A stretch of DNA of 64,000 nucleotides, taken from an uncultured Corynebacterium sp. (lineage in GTDB: Bacteria > Actinomycetota > Actinomycetes > Mycobacteriales > Mycobacteriaceae). Shown piece by piece: positions 39,926-48,722 of the stretch. Position 1 is the first letter of the stretch, and each line of letters starts with the position of its first letter. The DNA is taken from NCBI RefSeq assembly GCF_946221155.1, contig NZ_CAMIAN010000007.1, forward strand, positions 4,000 to 67,999, in the 5' to 3' direction. Below the pieces are notes generated by a model. It was given only the letters and a program-made list of their open reading frames with translations. It was not told the origin of the DNA and made no database searches. The translations under genes and the position numbers were made by a program.

Positions 39926-42900
39926 ATGGCAGACAACCAGCAGGGCGCCCCCACGGCTGACCAGCAATCCCGCCCCGCCACGATTCAGCAGATGCGGGAG
40001 TGGTTGCGCACCTGGGTGGCGAACACCACCGGTTTGGATGCCGCGGAGATCTCCGACGAGCGCTCGATGCAGGACTTCGGCCTGTCTTCTCGTGACGTTG
40101 TGGTCCTTTCTGGCGACCTGGAGCGCCTGCTTGGCACCACCCTCGACGCGACGATTGCCTACGAGTTCAACACCATCGCGGCCCTGGCCGAGCACCTGAT
40201 GCAGGGCCGGGGTTCCGGTGCTGCTTTTGGTAGTGACGCCACCGCCTCCGCCAGTGCGGCTTCCAGCGCAGGTGGCCCGCTTCCACTGGGCCAGCGCGAT
40301 ATTGCTGTGGTCGGCATGGCGGGGCGTTACCCCGGGGCCGACAGTGCGGATGAGATGTGGGAGCTGTTCTCCAACTACCGCTCCGGCGTGGGTGAACTGC
40401 CCGCGGGACGCTGGTCGGAGTACTCCCGCGACCCGGAGATGACTCGCCGTATGGAGCAGGCCCAGTTGACGGGCGGTTACATCGAGGACATCGCCTCTTT
40501 CGATGCGGAATTCTTCGGACTCTCCCCGCTGGAAGCTGCGAACATGGATCCGCAGCAGCGCATCATCCTGCAGCTGACGTGGGAGGCGCTGGAGGATGCG
40601 CACATCCCCGCTAACCAGCTGCGTGGCAAGCCCGTTGGCGTGTTTATGGGCAACACCAACAATGACTACGGCATGTTGATCTCCGCCGACCCGGCGGAGG
40701 CGCACCCCTACGCGCTGACTGGTAACTCCAGCTCCATCATCGCTAATCGCGTTTCTTATGCCTTCGATTTCCGCGGTCCGTCCGTGGCGATGGATACGGC
40801 CTGCTCTTCGTCGCTGGTGGCAATTCACCAGGCGGTGCGCTCCCTACGCGATGGTGATTCTGAGGTCGCTGTGGCGGGTGGCGTCAACCTCCTATGCAGC
40901 CCCTTTGCAACGGTGGCGTTTTCCGAACTCGGTGTGCTCAGTCCGACGGGCGGCATCCGTGCCTTCAGCGATGATGCCGACGGCATTGTGCGTTCTGACG
41001 GCGCGGGCGTGGTTGTGCTGAAGCGCTTGGAAGATGCGCGCCGTGATGGTGACAACGTGCTGGCCGTGATCAAGGGTACGGCGGTGAATTCCGATGGCCG
41101 CTCCAACGGCCTGACCGCCCCGAACCCGGATGCGCAGGTGGATGTGTTGCGTAGCGCCTATGCCGACGCGCGGATTGATCCGCAGGCCGTGGACTACGTG
41201 GAGGCGCACGGCACCGGCACCATCCTGGGTGATCCGATTGAGGCTACTGCGCTGGGTACTGTTCTGGGGCGCCAGCGCGACGTGGCCGAGCCGCTGCTGC
41301 TGGGCAGCGCGAAGACGAACTTTGGCCACACCGAGGCCGCCGCAGGTGTTGCGGGCGTGATGAAGGTTGTAATGGCAATGCGCGAGGGCGTGCTGCCGCC
41401 GAGCCTGAACTACACCGGCCCGAACCCGTACATCGATTTCGACCGCGAGCACCTGGAGGTCGTGGAGGATCCGCGCGAATGGCCGGAGTACTCCGGCCGC
41501 GCCATCGCCGGTGTGTCCGGTTTCGGCTTCGGCGGCACGAACGCGCATGTGGTGATCGCGGCGCCGAACCCGGAAGAAGAGGCCGCAGCGGGCGTTGGGT
41601 TGGCTGACGGACGCTCCACAGCCCCTATTGGCCTGGACCGCGAGGACTCCGCGGGAGAGTCCCCCCGCGTGCTATTGCCCGTCAGCGGGCTGCTGCCTTC
41701 CCGCCGTCGTCAAGCCGCGGAAGTGCTGGCCGCGTACCTCGAGCAGAACAAGGAATCCTTCACCAAGGCAGGCGATGAGGCCGACCAGCTGCGCGGCGTA
41801 GCCCTGGCTCTGGCGGGCCACAACCACGGCCGTTCCCGCGGTGTTGTTTCCGCCGCCACCTTCGACGAAGCCATCGCTGGGCTGCAGCGCATCGCCGCCG
41901 GCAAGCAGGGTGCGACGGTGAAGACCGCCGACTCGCCCTCGGCCAATGGTCCGGTGTGGGTCTTCTCCGGCTTCGGTTCGCAGCACCGCAAGATGGCCAA
42001 GGACCTCTACGAGCTCTCCGAGTTCTTCGCCGCCCGCCTGGACGAACTCGACCAGGTCGTGTTGGCGGAATCTGGCTGGTCCTTCGTCGAGATGGTGCTG
42101 GACGACGAGCAAAATTACGACACGGAGCGCGCCCAGGTGGGTATCACCTGCGTGCAGATTGCACTGAGCGACCTCATGCGTGCCCTGGGAGCCAAGCCCG
42201 CTGCCGTCGTCGGCCAGTCCATGGGCGAAATCGCGGCGGCCTATGCCGTGGGAGGCATCACCGCCGAGGAAGCTGTGCGCACAGCCTGCCACCGTGCGCG
42301 CCTGATGGGCGAAGGCGAGCGCCTGCTGCCGGAGGACAAGCAGGGCGCCATGGCAGTAGTCGAGTTCGGAGTGGAGGAGCTAGCCACTTTCACCTCCGAG
42401 CACCCGGAGTACGCAAAGGTGGAGCCCGCCGTGTACGCCGCACCGGGCATGACGACCGTCGGCGGCCCCGCCGAGCCGGTCCAGAAGTTGGTGGAATACC
42501 TCGAGGGCGAGGGAAAGTTCGCCCGCCTGTTGAAGGTCAAGGGCGCGGGCCACACCTCGATGCTGGATCCGATCCTGGGCGAGCTGCACTACGAGATCAG
42601 CGACCTGGATCCGCAGCCGATCAACACTCCGCTGTACTCCACCGTGGACCGCGGCCGTGTGTACCAGCCGGGCGAGGTTGTTCACGATGCTGAATACTTC
42701 CTGCGCTGTACCCGCCAGCCTGTCTGGTTCTCCGAGGCGACGGGCAAGCAGTTCGACGATGGCTACCGCACCTTCATCGAGTTTTCCCCAAATCCGGTGG
42801 CCCTGATGCCGCTGATGAACAACTCCTTTGCGCACAACGCCAGCGATTCCAAGCTGATGTTCCTGCTCAAGCGCAAGGAGCCGGTTGCCCAGTCCCTATT

Positions 42901-44965
42901 GTCGACCCTTGCGGAGCTGTACGTGCAGGGCACAGACCTGGATCTGAAGGCCCTGGCTGGTGGTTCCCGTGCGACCTTGCCGAAGGTGCCGGGCACGCAG
43001 TGGAACCTGCAGCGTCACTGGACGAACGCCCGCCCATCCTCCGGTCCTGTCGTGGATCTACCAGGCACCCGCGTCAACTTGCCCGACGGCCGCGTTGTTT
43101 TCAGTGTTCCGGCGGAGGACGTGCCAAGCATCGAGCTGCTGGCTGAAGCTGCGGCAGAGGTATTGGCCGACGGCGCCACCGTGGCCGCCACCCGCGATCA
43201 CTCTCCACTACCGACAGCGGGCCAGCTAACAACCATCGCCGCCGGTTCTCTCGGCGGCTGGTCCCTGTCCGTCTACGCCGCCGACGCGCCAGGTGCACAG
43301 TCAATGCCGCTGGTCGCGGAGGCTTTTGTCGCCACTCTCGGTGGCGCGGTTGAGGCTCTGGGTTCTGCGGGTACTGACGCCACCTCGGCTCCATCCACCG
43401 TGAAGACCAGCGAGGCACCGAAAGCCTCCGCCGCTGGGGTTTCCGGACAGGAGGGGACGGGCAACGCACTGCCCGAGGTAGACGAGTCCGCTGACCGCTG
43501 GGACCCGAACTCCGGAGAGTCCGCCGGGGATCGCTTGCGCGCCATTGTCTCCGAATCCATGGGCTATGACATCGAGGATCTGCCGGGCGAGCTGCCGCTG
43601 ATCGACCTGGGCCTGGATTCCCTGATGGGCATGCGCATCAAGAATCGCGTGGAGTATGACTTCGACCTGCCGCCGCTGCAGGTTCAGGCACTCCGCGATG
43701 GCTCGGTGGACGACGTGATTGCGCTCGTGGAGCAGATGATTGCGGAGCGTCATGCCGGTGCTCCCGAGACTGCTGGCACTGAGGCTGCCAACGGTGCTGA
43801 GGTCGCTGCCGGGGGAGAAGGTGGCGTCACTGGTGAAGAAGACGGCACAGCGACCGACTACACCGCGACGGGCGGCGGCGTGGCACCACGCGACGCGAGC
43901 GAGCGCCTCGTGTTCGCCACCTGGGCAAAGGTCACCGGCAAGGCCGCCCAGGGCGTGACCAGCCCGCTGCCGAGCATCGACGAGGAGCAGGCACGAGGCA
44001 TTGCGGAGCGCCTGTCCGAGCGCTCCGGGGCGGAGGTCAGCGCCGACGATGTGCTAGCCGCCGAAACCCTCGAGCCGCTGAGTGAGAAGGTGCGCAGCAG
44101 TCTCGAAAGCGAAGTCGAGGGCAACATCCGCGTGCTGCGGGCACGTCCTGAAGGCAGCACCCAACCGGCGGTGTTCCTGTTCCACCCGGCCGGCGGATCC
44201 TCGGTGGTGTACGCGCCGCTGATGCGACGCTTGCCGGATGACGTGCCAGTCTACGGAGTGGAGCGCCTGGAAGGCGAGCTGGCGGACCGCGCGGCGGCCT
44301 ACCTGGAGGAGATCGTTGAGCTTGCCGACAGCCGTCCGATTCTGCTGGGCGGCTGGAGCTTCGGTGGCGCCCTGGCGTACGAAGTCGCCCACCAGCTGGG
44401 CAAGCGTGCCGCAGCGGGCGAGACGAGCGCGGAGGTCGAGCGCATCGTGCTGCTAGACACCGTGCAGCCGAAGAACCCCACCCCGGATACGAAGGAAGAA
44501 ATGCACGCGCGTTGGGACCGCTACGCGGCTTTCGCGCAGAAGACCTACGGCCTGCCACTTGAGGTTCCGCACGAGCTGCTGGAACAGCAGGGCGAGGGCG
44601 TGATGATGCAGATGTTCCAGCAATTCTTGACCTCCCCGGAGGCCAAGGGAATGGGGCTGCCCGCGGGCGTGCTGGAGCACCAGCGCGCCAGCTTCGTGGA
44701 TAACCGCATCCTGGAATCCCTGGACTTCCGTGCATGGGCGGACGTGAAGGCGCCGGTCACGCTGTTCCGCGCGGAGCGGATGCACGACGGCGCGATCGAG
44801 CTGGAACCGGCCTATGCCGAGGTGGCTCCGGACGGTGGTTGGGGTGTGATTGTCGAGGACCTGGAAATCGTCCAGCTGCGCGGCGACCACCTGGCTATTG
44901 TGGACGAGCCGGAGATCTCTAAAGTGGGACGTGTAATTGCCAAGCACATTGCGGACGGCGCTTAG
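39926..44965 (+). CDS. pks13: Polyketide synthase Pks13 (mycolate condensase)
   Basis: This 1679-aa type I synthase performs the final Claisen-type condensation of mycolic acid synthesis. Domain order and key residues: N-terminal ACP with phosphopantetheine Ser about 55 (DFGLSSRD), ketosynthase (about 130-560) with C293 in TACSSS, acyltransferase (about 680-1000) with S765 in GQSMGE, second ACP with S1232 in GLDSLMGM, and a thioesterase with S1478 in GGWSFGG. There is no ketoreductase, as usual. Alanine/glycine-rich linkers at about 90-125, 1140-1185 and 1280-1325 each carry the 7-mer GGCGTCA. AAAGGAAA is upstream of ATG 39926. Confidence 0.97.
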   Translation: MADNQQGAPTADQQSRPATIQQMREWLRTWVANTTGLDAAEISDERSMQDFGLSSRDVVVLSGDLERLLGTTLDATIAYEFNTIAALAEHLMQGRGSGAAFGSDATASASAASSAGGPLPLGQRDIAVVGMAGRYPGADSADEMWELFSNYRSGVGELPAGRWSEYSRDPEMTRRMEQAQLTGGYIEDIASFDAEFFGLSPLEAANMDPQQRIILQLTWEALEDAHIPANQLRGKPVGVFMGNTNNDYGMLISADPAEAHPYALTGNSSSIIANRVSYAFDFRGPSVAMDTACSSSLVAIHQAVRSLRDGDSEVAVAGGVNLLCSPFATVAFSELGVLSPTGGIRAFSDDADGIVRSDGAGVVVLKRLEDARRDGDNVLAVIKGTAVNSDGRSNGLTAPNPDAQVDVLRSAYADARIDPQAVDYVEAHGTGTILGDPIEATALGTVLGRQRDVAEPLLLGSAKTNFGHTEAAAGVAGVMKVVMAMREGVLPPSLNYTGPNPYIDFDREHLEVVEDPREWPEYSGRAIAGVSGFGFGGTNAHVVIAAPNPEEEAAAGVGLADGRSTAPIGLDREDSAGESPRVLLPVSGLLPSRRRQAAEVLAAYLEQNKESFTKAGDEADQLRGVALALAGHNHGRSRGVVSAATFDEAIAGLQRIAAGKQGATVKTADSPSANGPVWVFSGFGSQHRKMAKDLYELSEFFAARLDELDQVVLAESGWSFVEMVLDDEQNYDTERAQVGITCVQIALSDLMRALGAKPAAVVGQSMGEIAAAYAVGGITAEEAVRTACHRARLMGEGERLLPEDKQGAMAVVEFGVEELATFTSEHPEYAKVEPAVYAAPGMTTVGGPAEPVQKLVEYLEGEGKFARLLKVKGAGHTSMLDPILGELHYEISDLDPQPINTPLYSTVDRGRVYQPGEVVHDAEYFLRCTRQPVWFSEATGKQFDDGYRTFIEFSPNPVALMPLMNNSFAHNASDSKLMFLLKRKEPVAQSLLSTLAELYVQGTDLDLKALAGGSRATLPKVPGTQWNLQRHWTNARPSSGPVVDLPGTRVNLPDGRVVFSVPAEDVPSIELLAEAAAEVLADGATVAATRDHSPLPTAGQLTTIAAGSLGGWSLSVYAADAPGAQSMPLVAEAFVATLGGAVEALGSAGTDATSAPSTVKTSEAPKASAAGVSGQEGTGNALPEVDESADRWDPNSGESAGDRLRAIVSESMGYDIEDLPGELPLIDLGLDSLMGMRIKNRVEYDFDLPPLQVQALRDGSVDDVIALVEQMIAERHAGAPETAGTEAANGAEVAAGGEGGVTGEEDGTATDYTATGGGVAPRDASERLVFATWAKVTGKAAQGVTSPLPSIDEEQARGIAERLSERSGAEVSADDVLAAETLEPLSEKVRSSLESEVEGNIRVLRARPEGSTQPAVFLFHPAGGSSVVYAPLMRRLPDDVPVYGVERLEGELADRAAAYLEEIVELADSRPILLGGWSFGGALAYEVAHQLGKRAAAGETSAEVERIVLLDTVQPKNPTPDTKEEMHARWDRYAAFAQKTYGLPLEVPHELLEQQGEGVMMQMFQQFLTSPEAKGMGLPAGVLEHQRASFVDNRILESLDFRAWADVKAPVTLFRAERMHDGAIELEPAYAEVAPDGGWGVIVEDLEIVQLRGDHLAIVDEPEISKVGRVIAKHIADGA

Positions 44966-44995
44966 CTGAAACACGAACGGCGACTAAATAGATAG

Positions 44996-45017
44996 CCCCT
45001 TAGTAGAAGGGGTTTGT
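44996..45017 (+). terminator. Weak hairpin between pks13 and accD
   Basis: CCCCTT (44996-45001) pairs with AAGGGG (45007-45012) around AGTAG, followed by TTTGT. It may partly attenuate transcription into accD. Confidence 0.4.
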
Positions 45018-45039
45018 CGAAAACGAAGGGACTTTCACT

Positions 45040-46632
45040 GTGACTGCTGCCGACGAGGGAGCAACCGCCGCCAACGGCACCGAAGCCACCGGCGCTACCG
45101 CTGAGAAGCTGGCGGAGCTGCACCGGAGGTTGGAACAGGCGCAGGACCCGGGGTCTGAGAAGGCCAAGGCCAGGCGCGATGAGGCCGGGTTGACCACGCC
45201 CCGCCAGCGCATCGACGCCCTGCTGGACGAAGGGACGTTCGTGGAGATCGGCGCGCTGGGGCGCACCCCTGGCGAGGAGGACGCCCCCTATGGCGACGGC
45301 GTGGTCACCGGCTACGGCCGGGTCGGCGGCCGAACCGTGGCGGTGTACGCCCACGATAAGACGGTGTACGGCGGCTCGGTAGGCGAGACTTTCGGCAAGA
45401 AGGTCTGCGAAGTCATGGACATGGCCATCCGCATCGGCTGCCCAGTCATCGGAATTAACGATTCCGGTGGCGCCCGCATTCAGGATGCCGTGATGTCCCT
45501 GGCGATGTACTCCGAGATCTCCCGTCGACAGCTGCCGCTCAGCGGCCAGTCCCCGCAGATCTCCATCCTGCTCGGCCCGTCCGCCGGTGGTGCCGTGTAC
45601 GCACCCGTGACCACCGACTTTGTGGTGGCAGTCGAAGGTCGCACGCAGATGTTCGTGACGGGCCCGGCGGTTATCGAATCGGTGACGGGTGAGAAAATCT
45701 CGATGGAAGAGCTCGGCGGCGCGCGTCAACAAGCCCGCAACGGCAACGTTTCCTACGTCGCAACCAGCGAGGAGGATGCTTTCAACTACGTCAAGGACCT
45801 ACTGGACTTCCTCCCGGCCAGCTCCTTCGACGAGACCCCGGAGTTCTGGGCGCCAAATGACGAGCTTACCGAGCGCGACTTCGAACTGAACGACATTATC
45901 CCGGACGATCCGAATGCGGGCTACGACATCATGGAGGTGCTCACCCGCATTTTCGATGACGACAACGTGCTGGAGGTGCAGGGCGATTACGGTTCCAACG
46001 TCGTCACCGCTTTCGCCCGCATCGACGGTCACGCGGTGGGTGTGGTGGCCAACCAGCCGATGGAGCTGGCCGGTTGCCTGGACGCCGACGCGGCGGATAA
46101 GGCTGCCCGCTTTATCCGTATTTGTGACGCCTACAACGTCCCCCTCGTCTGGGTTGTGGACACACCCGGATACATGCCCGGTGTGGAGCAGGAAAAGGCC
46201 GGCCTGATTCACCGCGGAGCGAAACTGGGCTTCGCCACGGTGGAGGCGACGGTTCCGAAGGTGACCGTGGTCGTGCGCAAGGCATTCGGCGGTGGCTATG
46301 CCGTGATGGGCTCGAAGAACCTGGGAGCGGACATCAACCTGGTGTGGCCGACAGCGCAGATCGCCGTGATGGGCGCGGAGGCCGCCGTGGTGATGATGCA
46401 GGGCAAGGCTCTGGCCGCCATGCCGGAGGAGCAGCGCCCGGCGGCGAAGAAGATGTTCATGGACTTCTACAACGCGAACATGACCAGCCCCTATGTGGCG
46501 GCCGAGCGCGGCTACGTGGACTCCGTCATTACCCCGGACCAGACGCGCATCCGCCTGCGACAGGCGATGCGCCAGCTGCGTAACAAGCAGGTAGTGGATA
46601 CTCCGAAGAAGCACACCATCATGCCGATGTAG
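45040..46632 (+). CDS. accD3: Acyl-CoA carboxylase beta subunit for mycolate synthesis
   Basis: The 530-aa carboxyltransferase supplies the carboxylated acyl-CoA extender used by Pks13 (AccD3 in C. glutamicum nomenclature, AccD4 in mycobacteria). N-terminal acyl-CoA binding includes GGARIQD near residue 142 and the oxyanion-hole glycines in GPSAGGAVYAP; the C-terminal half has a biotin-side pocket with PGVEQEKAG and FGGGYAVMGSKNLGAD. GTG 45040 starts 74 bp after pks13. The partner AccA biotin carboxylase and AccE are not in this window. Confidence 0.95.
   Translation: MTAADEGATAANGTEATGATAEKLAELHRRLEQAQDPGSEKAKARRDEAGLTTPRQRIDALLDEGTFVEIGALGRTPGEEDAPYGDGVVTGYGRVGGRTVAVYAHDKTVYGGSVGETFGKKVCEVMDMAIRIGCPVIGINDSGGARIQDAVMSLAMYSEISRRQLPLSGQSPQISILLGPSAGGAVYAPVTTDFVVAVEGRTQMFVTGPAVIESVTGEKISMEELGGARQQARNGNVSYVATSEEDAFNYVKDLLDFLPASSFDETPEFWAPNDELTERDFELNDIIPDDPNAGYDIMEVLTRIFDDDNVLEVQGDYGSNVVTAFARIDGHAVGVVANQPMELAGCLDADAADKAARFIRICDAYNVPLVWVVDTPGYMPGVEQEKAGLIHRGAKLGFATVEATVPKVTVVVRKAFGGGYAVMGSKNLGADINLVWPTAQIAVMGAEAAVVMMQGKALAAMPEEQRPAAKKMFMDFYNANMTSPYVAAERGYVDSVITPDQTRIRLRQAMRQLRNKQVVDTPKKHTIMPM
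46121..46131 (-). repeat. Copy of dispersed word GGCGTCA-N2-AA
   Basis: Minus-strand GGCGTCACAAA continues TACGG. It lies in the accD gene, encoding IRICDAYN; this position is likely protein-constrained and may be coincidental. Confidence 0.6.
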
Positions 46633-46658
46633 CCGGCTGGTCTACATAGCAGGCTGGC

Positions 46659-47411
46659 CTAGAGGCCGATGTTGGTTTCCGCAGGCAGCTTCAGGGTGTC
46701 GGCCTTCACGAAATAGGTCTGCATCGTGCCGTTCGTCATCTCCAGGTGGTCGGAGAGCGCGTCCGGAGTGCCAAGACCGATCTTCTTGGCTGCTTCCTGC
46801 AGTTCCTTCGGCGCCATATTTGCGTCGATGGGTAGCGGGATCAGCGGCACCCCTGCCACGCGCGGCGTGACGTTGAGCGAGCTCACCACGATGTGGAAGT
46901 TTCCTGTCAGCGTGGTGGTCTGTCCTGGGCCGGTTCGTTGCCAGATGTCACCTTCCGGGCCGGCTCCCCGAGTGGGGAACTGCACTGACAGGTTCGTCAG
47001 AATAGCCCTGTCCGCGTCGATGCGCAGTGCCGGTTTCGGCCCTTGTGGGGTGGGCTGTTGGATCAGCGACATCTTTACGTGCCCAAGCAGGCGCGTGTTA
47101 TCTGCCTTGATGATGTACGTACCCTGCTGGACCGGCTTTTCGCCCTCGATCGGACCCGGCGGGGTGAGGTCCATCCGCAGCTTCTCTGGCACCTCGGGCG
47201 GTGGCGGAGGCTTCGGCAGATCTGGCAGTGGTGGGAGCTTCGGAGCCTTGTTGTCTGGAGACTGACCAGGGAGAGAAGGTAGCGGCGGGAGCTGCAGTTG
47301 TGCCTCGGCGCTCGGCGTGGTCTCGACCGTCAGTGCCGCCACCAGCCCACACATTGATGCCGCGGCGACGACGGCCTTAGCGATACTGCCGCGTTTACGC
47401 TGCTTGCTCAT
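46659..47411 (-). CDS. Secreted protein with proline-rich linker, unknown function
   Basis: The 250-aa protein has a signal peptide (basic start, hydrophobic 12-32, likely cleavage at AEA-Q), a proline/leucine-rich stretch (about 38-75, PPLPSLPG and KPPPPPEVPE) and a beta-rich domain ending in YFVKADTLKLPAETN. It is the third gene of a minus-strand operon with DUF6114- and DUF6230-like proteins and overlaps the DUF6114 gene by 17 nt. ATG 47411 fits a normal signal peptide. I do not recognise the C-terminal domain. Confidence 0.7.
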   Translation of the reverse strand: MSKQRKRGSIAKAVVAAASMCGLVAALTVETTPSAEAQLQLPPLPSLPGQSPDNKAPKLPPLPDLPKPPPPPEVPEKLRMDLTPPGPIEGEKPVQQGTYIIKADNTRLLGHVKMSLIQQPTPQGPKPALRIDADRAILTNLSVQFPTRGAGPEGDIWQRTGPGQTTTLTGNFHIVVSSLNVTPRVAGVPLIPLPIDANMAPKELQEAAKKIGLGTPDALSDHLEMTNGTMQTYFVKADTLKLPAETNIGL

Positions 47412-48003
47412 CTCCCCTCCTTTTCTTGCCCTTCTTCTTGACGCCCTTAGGCGCCTTTTCTTCATCTGTCCACGACAACGCCAGGGCTCCGCCGATAACG
47501 GCGCAGAGAGTGCCTATAACGAAGCCGCCGATGTTCGACATGGGCAGGGCCACGATGCCGAGGATCAAAGAGGCCACGCCCGTGAGCAGGCGAGTGTCCG
47601 GCTTGAACCACGTCATCAGTGCCGAGGTGATGAGCAAGGCACCGATCAGCAGCGTGGACACGCCGGAGATCGTGGACACCTGGATGACAATGTTCGATAC
47701 CTCGAAGGACAGGTATGCCGGGACGATCATGATGATGCCCGACAGCAGCATGAACAGGCCGGCTGCGAATGGACGACGACGGCGCCAGTTGCCGAAGCCT
47801 CGGGTGTTCTTATACGCGGGAACGTCCTGTTCCTCGGCCCCGTTATATGCGGCGCCCTGTACTTCAGTGCCCTGGTCGGCGTCTGCCCCTAGGTCTGACT
47901 GCAGGTCGTCATCCAGATCGGGGTCGTAGTTCGGATCCAGCTCGCTAGTTTGGTTGAGCTCTGGGTTCGTGTTGGGATCCGTGCCGGGATTAGCACTCGG
48001 CAT
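47395..48003 (-). CDS. DUF6114-like polytopic membrane protein
   Basis: The 202-aa protein has a polar, Asn/Asp-rich N-terminal tail (about 1-60) with WRRRRPFAAGLFM just before four membrane segments (about 68-160). The RRRRPF-entry followed by short tandem membrane helices is what I associate with DUF6114, which is regularly encoded beside DUF6230 secreted proteins in actinobacteria. A lysine-rich tail encoding GVKKKGKKR contains a GGCGTCA word. It overlaps both neighbours. Confidence 0.78.
   Translation of the reverse strand: MPSANPGTDPNTNPELNQTSELDPNYDPDLDDDLQSDLGADADQGTEVQGAAYNGAEEQDVPAYKNTRGFGNWRRRRPFAAGLFMLLSGIIMIVPAYLSFEVSNIVIQVSTISGVSTLLIGALLITSALMTWFKPDTRLLTGVASLILGIVALPMSNIGGFVIGTLCAVIGGALALSWTDEEKAPKGVKKKGKKRRGDEQAA
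47435..47445 (-). repeat. Copy of dispersed word GGCGTCA-N2-AA
   Basis: Minus-strand GGCGTCAAGAA continues GAAGGGCAAG. It is in the basic C-terminal tail of the DUF6114-like gene. Confidence 0.8.
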
Positions 48004-48559
48004 TGTCGTTTTCCACAATCGCGATCTTGCTGCCGCCGGCGGTCATCTTGTCCGCCGACAGAGATGTTGCCTCGATGCCTTGCCCCTTTGCCGCCAGGGA
48101 ATCGGCAACGATGCCCCACGCGCCATCCGGTGCGTCCTTGTCGACCTTGCCCGCGTCAATGCCGATCTGTGGATTCGTCAGGGTCAGATCGCCCGACAGC
48201 TTGCGGGCGCCGATCAGCATGTTCTCGGCGGAGAAGTTCTGGCCGGGAACGGTCATTTGGAATTTCCTATCCCCAATGCCGGGAATCTTGATTGGCGCCG
48301 TCATGCAGACGTCGGTCACCTTCGCATCCTTGATGCGCAGGCGGGAGATCGCCTGATCGCCATTGTGCATTTTGTCGACGTCGGTGAAGAGGTCGAAGCC
48401 CTTGCCATCCAGCTCGCCGACATGCATGTTGAAGATGGTGCCGGAGAGCGCCAGGTGTGCCGACACGCCGCCCTGGGCAACTGCGACGCCCATACCTGCG
48501 GTGGCCAGCAATCCCACGCCGAGGATTGATGCGAATCGTAGTTTGCGAGTATGTCCCAT
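47990..48559 (-). CDS. DUF6230-like secreted protein
   Basis: The 189-aa protein starts with a signal peptide (MGHTRKLRFASILG..., hydrophobic about 9-28) and continues as a beta-rich domain with HLALSGTIFNMHVGELDG, DVCMTAP and a final C, matching DUF6230 proteins that are sometimes mis-annotated as cholesterol esterase. Function unknown. It is the promoter-proximal gene of the operon. ATG 48559 is preferred for signal-peptide length; an in-frame GTG at 48577 is adjacent to GGAGAA and is an alternative. Confidence 0.75.
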   Translation of the reverse strand: MGHTRKLRFASILGVGLLATAGMGVAVAQGGVSAHLALSGTIFNMHVGELDGKGFDLFTDVDKMHNGDQAISRLRIKDAKVTDVCMTAPIKIPGIGDRKFQMTVPGQNFSAENMLIGARKLSGDLTLTNPQIGIDAGKVDKDAPDGAWGIVADSLAAKGQGIEATSLSADKMTAGGSKIAIVENDNAEC

Positions 48560-48711
48560 GCGAGTGATATTAAACACACTTCTCCGGAAAGGGAGGTTTT
48601 TTATCTAAAAAAATCTGATAGTTCTAATAATTTTTCCCGCAAATTCGAAAACGTGGGCGTTATTCGCTCAAGCGCTAAGAGCCGGATGAGAGTGTAAGGG
48701 AAGAGGCTAGG

Positions 48712-48722
48712 GGCGTCATTAA
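48712..48722 (+). repeat. Copy of dispersed word GGCGTCA-N2-AA
   Basis: GGCGTCATTAA is followed by GAAAGAGC, overlapping the last codons and stop of the MFS gene on the other strand. Confidence 0.8.
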
